DNA of 14,912 nucleotides from CAXMNX01 sp964194845 (GTDB lineage Bacteria > Pseudomonadota > Alphaproteobacteria > Rhodobacterales > Rhodobacteraceae), in the NCBI GenBank assembly GCA_964194845.1, contig CAXMNX010000001.1, positions 1-14,912 on the forward strand, given 5' to 3'. Position 1 is the stretch's first letter. Each line of letters starts with the position of its first letter. Shown one piece after another: positions 14,559 through 14,912 of this stretch. The notes under the pieces were generated by a model that worked only from the letters and a program-made list of their open reading frames with translations, made no database searches and was not told the DNA's origin. Both the position numbers and the translations under genes were made by a program.

Positions 14559-14912
14559 CCAAACTGGTGTTCGATGGCCACAACGACGCGCTGAGCCGTT
14601 TGTGGTGCGCGAACGGCGATCCGGTTGCGGATTTTGCTACCAACGCGGGGCATGTCAACGTCGATGCCTGCCGAGCGGGCGGCATGGCGGGTGGGTTTTT
14701 CGCGATCTATTCGCCTTCGACGCGCGCGACATTTGATTTCACCGACTTTGACCCGGCGGTGTTTGACGTGCCTTTGCCAGCGATGATGGACGAGGGGTTC
14801 GCACTGAGCGCGGCCGTCGGGCAGGCGGGCATCGCGCGCAAGCTCCACGACGCCGGCCTGATCGAGATCGTGACGGACGTTGAGGCGCTGGGGCGCTCTT
14901 TCGTAAGCGATC
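14555..14912 (+). CDS. M19 (renal dipeptidase-like) metallopeptidase, 3' end outside the window
   Basis: An ATGA overlap with the methyltransferase opens a frame that stays open to the window edge (119 codons seen). It begins MTKLVFDGHNDALSRLW, with the HxD metal ligands H9 and D11 characteristic of membrane dipeptidase/M19 enzymes, and continues with VNVDACRAGGMAGGFFAIY, the strand after the metal site. Family members hydrolyse dipeptides, D-amino-acid dipeptides or other amides, with a zinc pair in a TIM barrel. The remaining ligands would lie outside the window. There is no signal peptide at the start, so it is likely cytoplasmic. Coupling to the cupin and methyltransferase suggests a shared pathway acting on an amide or amino-acid conjugate (inference). 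Confidence 0.88.
   Translation, partial: MTKLVFDGHNDALSRLWCANGDPVADFATNAGHVNVDACRAGGMAGGFFAIYSPSTRATFDFTDFDPAVFDVPLPAMMDEGFALSAAVGQAGIARKLHDAGLIEIVTDVEALGRSFVSD

Overview
The window looks like part of the chromosome or a large replicon of an alphaproteobacterium, most likely of the Rhodobacteraceae/Roseobacter type. This rests on the moderately high GC, the densely overlapping ATGA/GTGA gene junctions, and the style of the LacI regulator, carbohydrate ABC transporter and SnoaL-like proteins. It is recognition by eye, not a database result. No rRNA, tRNA, CRISPR array, IS element or phage gene was seen.

Layout. On the minus strand at the left are a decayed metal-dependent amidohydrolase gene (1-606) and, upstream of it, a two-domain SnoaL/NTF2-like protein (603-1640). 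A 134-bp divergent control region (1641-1774) carries two identical 16-bp LacI-type operators in opposite orientation, one over the predicted start of each of two back-to-back promoters. To the right runs a long plus-strand operon: ABC ATPase, periplasmic sugar-type binding protein, two MalF/MalG-type permeases, a two-domain SnoaL-like protein, a one-domain SnoaL-like protein, a HisD/HpsN-type dehydrogenase, a third two-domain SnoaL-like protein, an SDR oxidoreductase, a LacI-family repressor and a fourth, more divergent two-domain SnoaL-like protein (ending at 12834). From 6164 to 12834 the genes overlap by 1-4 nt, except for one 13-nt gap.

After a 150-bp gap with inverted repeats comes a second translationally coupled set (12985 to the right edge): a bicupin, a class I SAM methyltransferase and the start of an M19 (renal dipeptidase-like) peptidase. 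It may be a separate transcription unit.

Working model (inference). The ABC system imports an unknown polyol, sugar or sugar-derived compound. The HisD-like and SDR enzymes oxidise it. The five SnoaL-like proteins (nine NTF2-fold domains in total) carry out isomerisation, elimination, hydration or ring-opening steps, or bind intermediates. The LacI protein represses both divergent arms and is released by a pathway metabolite. No kinase or aldolase is present in the window, so a non-phosphorylative route is suggested. The concentration of paralogous SnoaL-like proteins in one LacI-controlled catabolic operon is the most unusual feature, and I know of no characterised pathway with this gene content.
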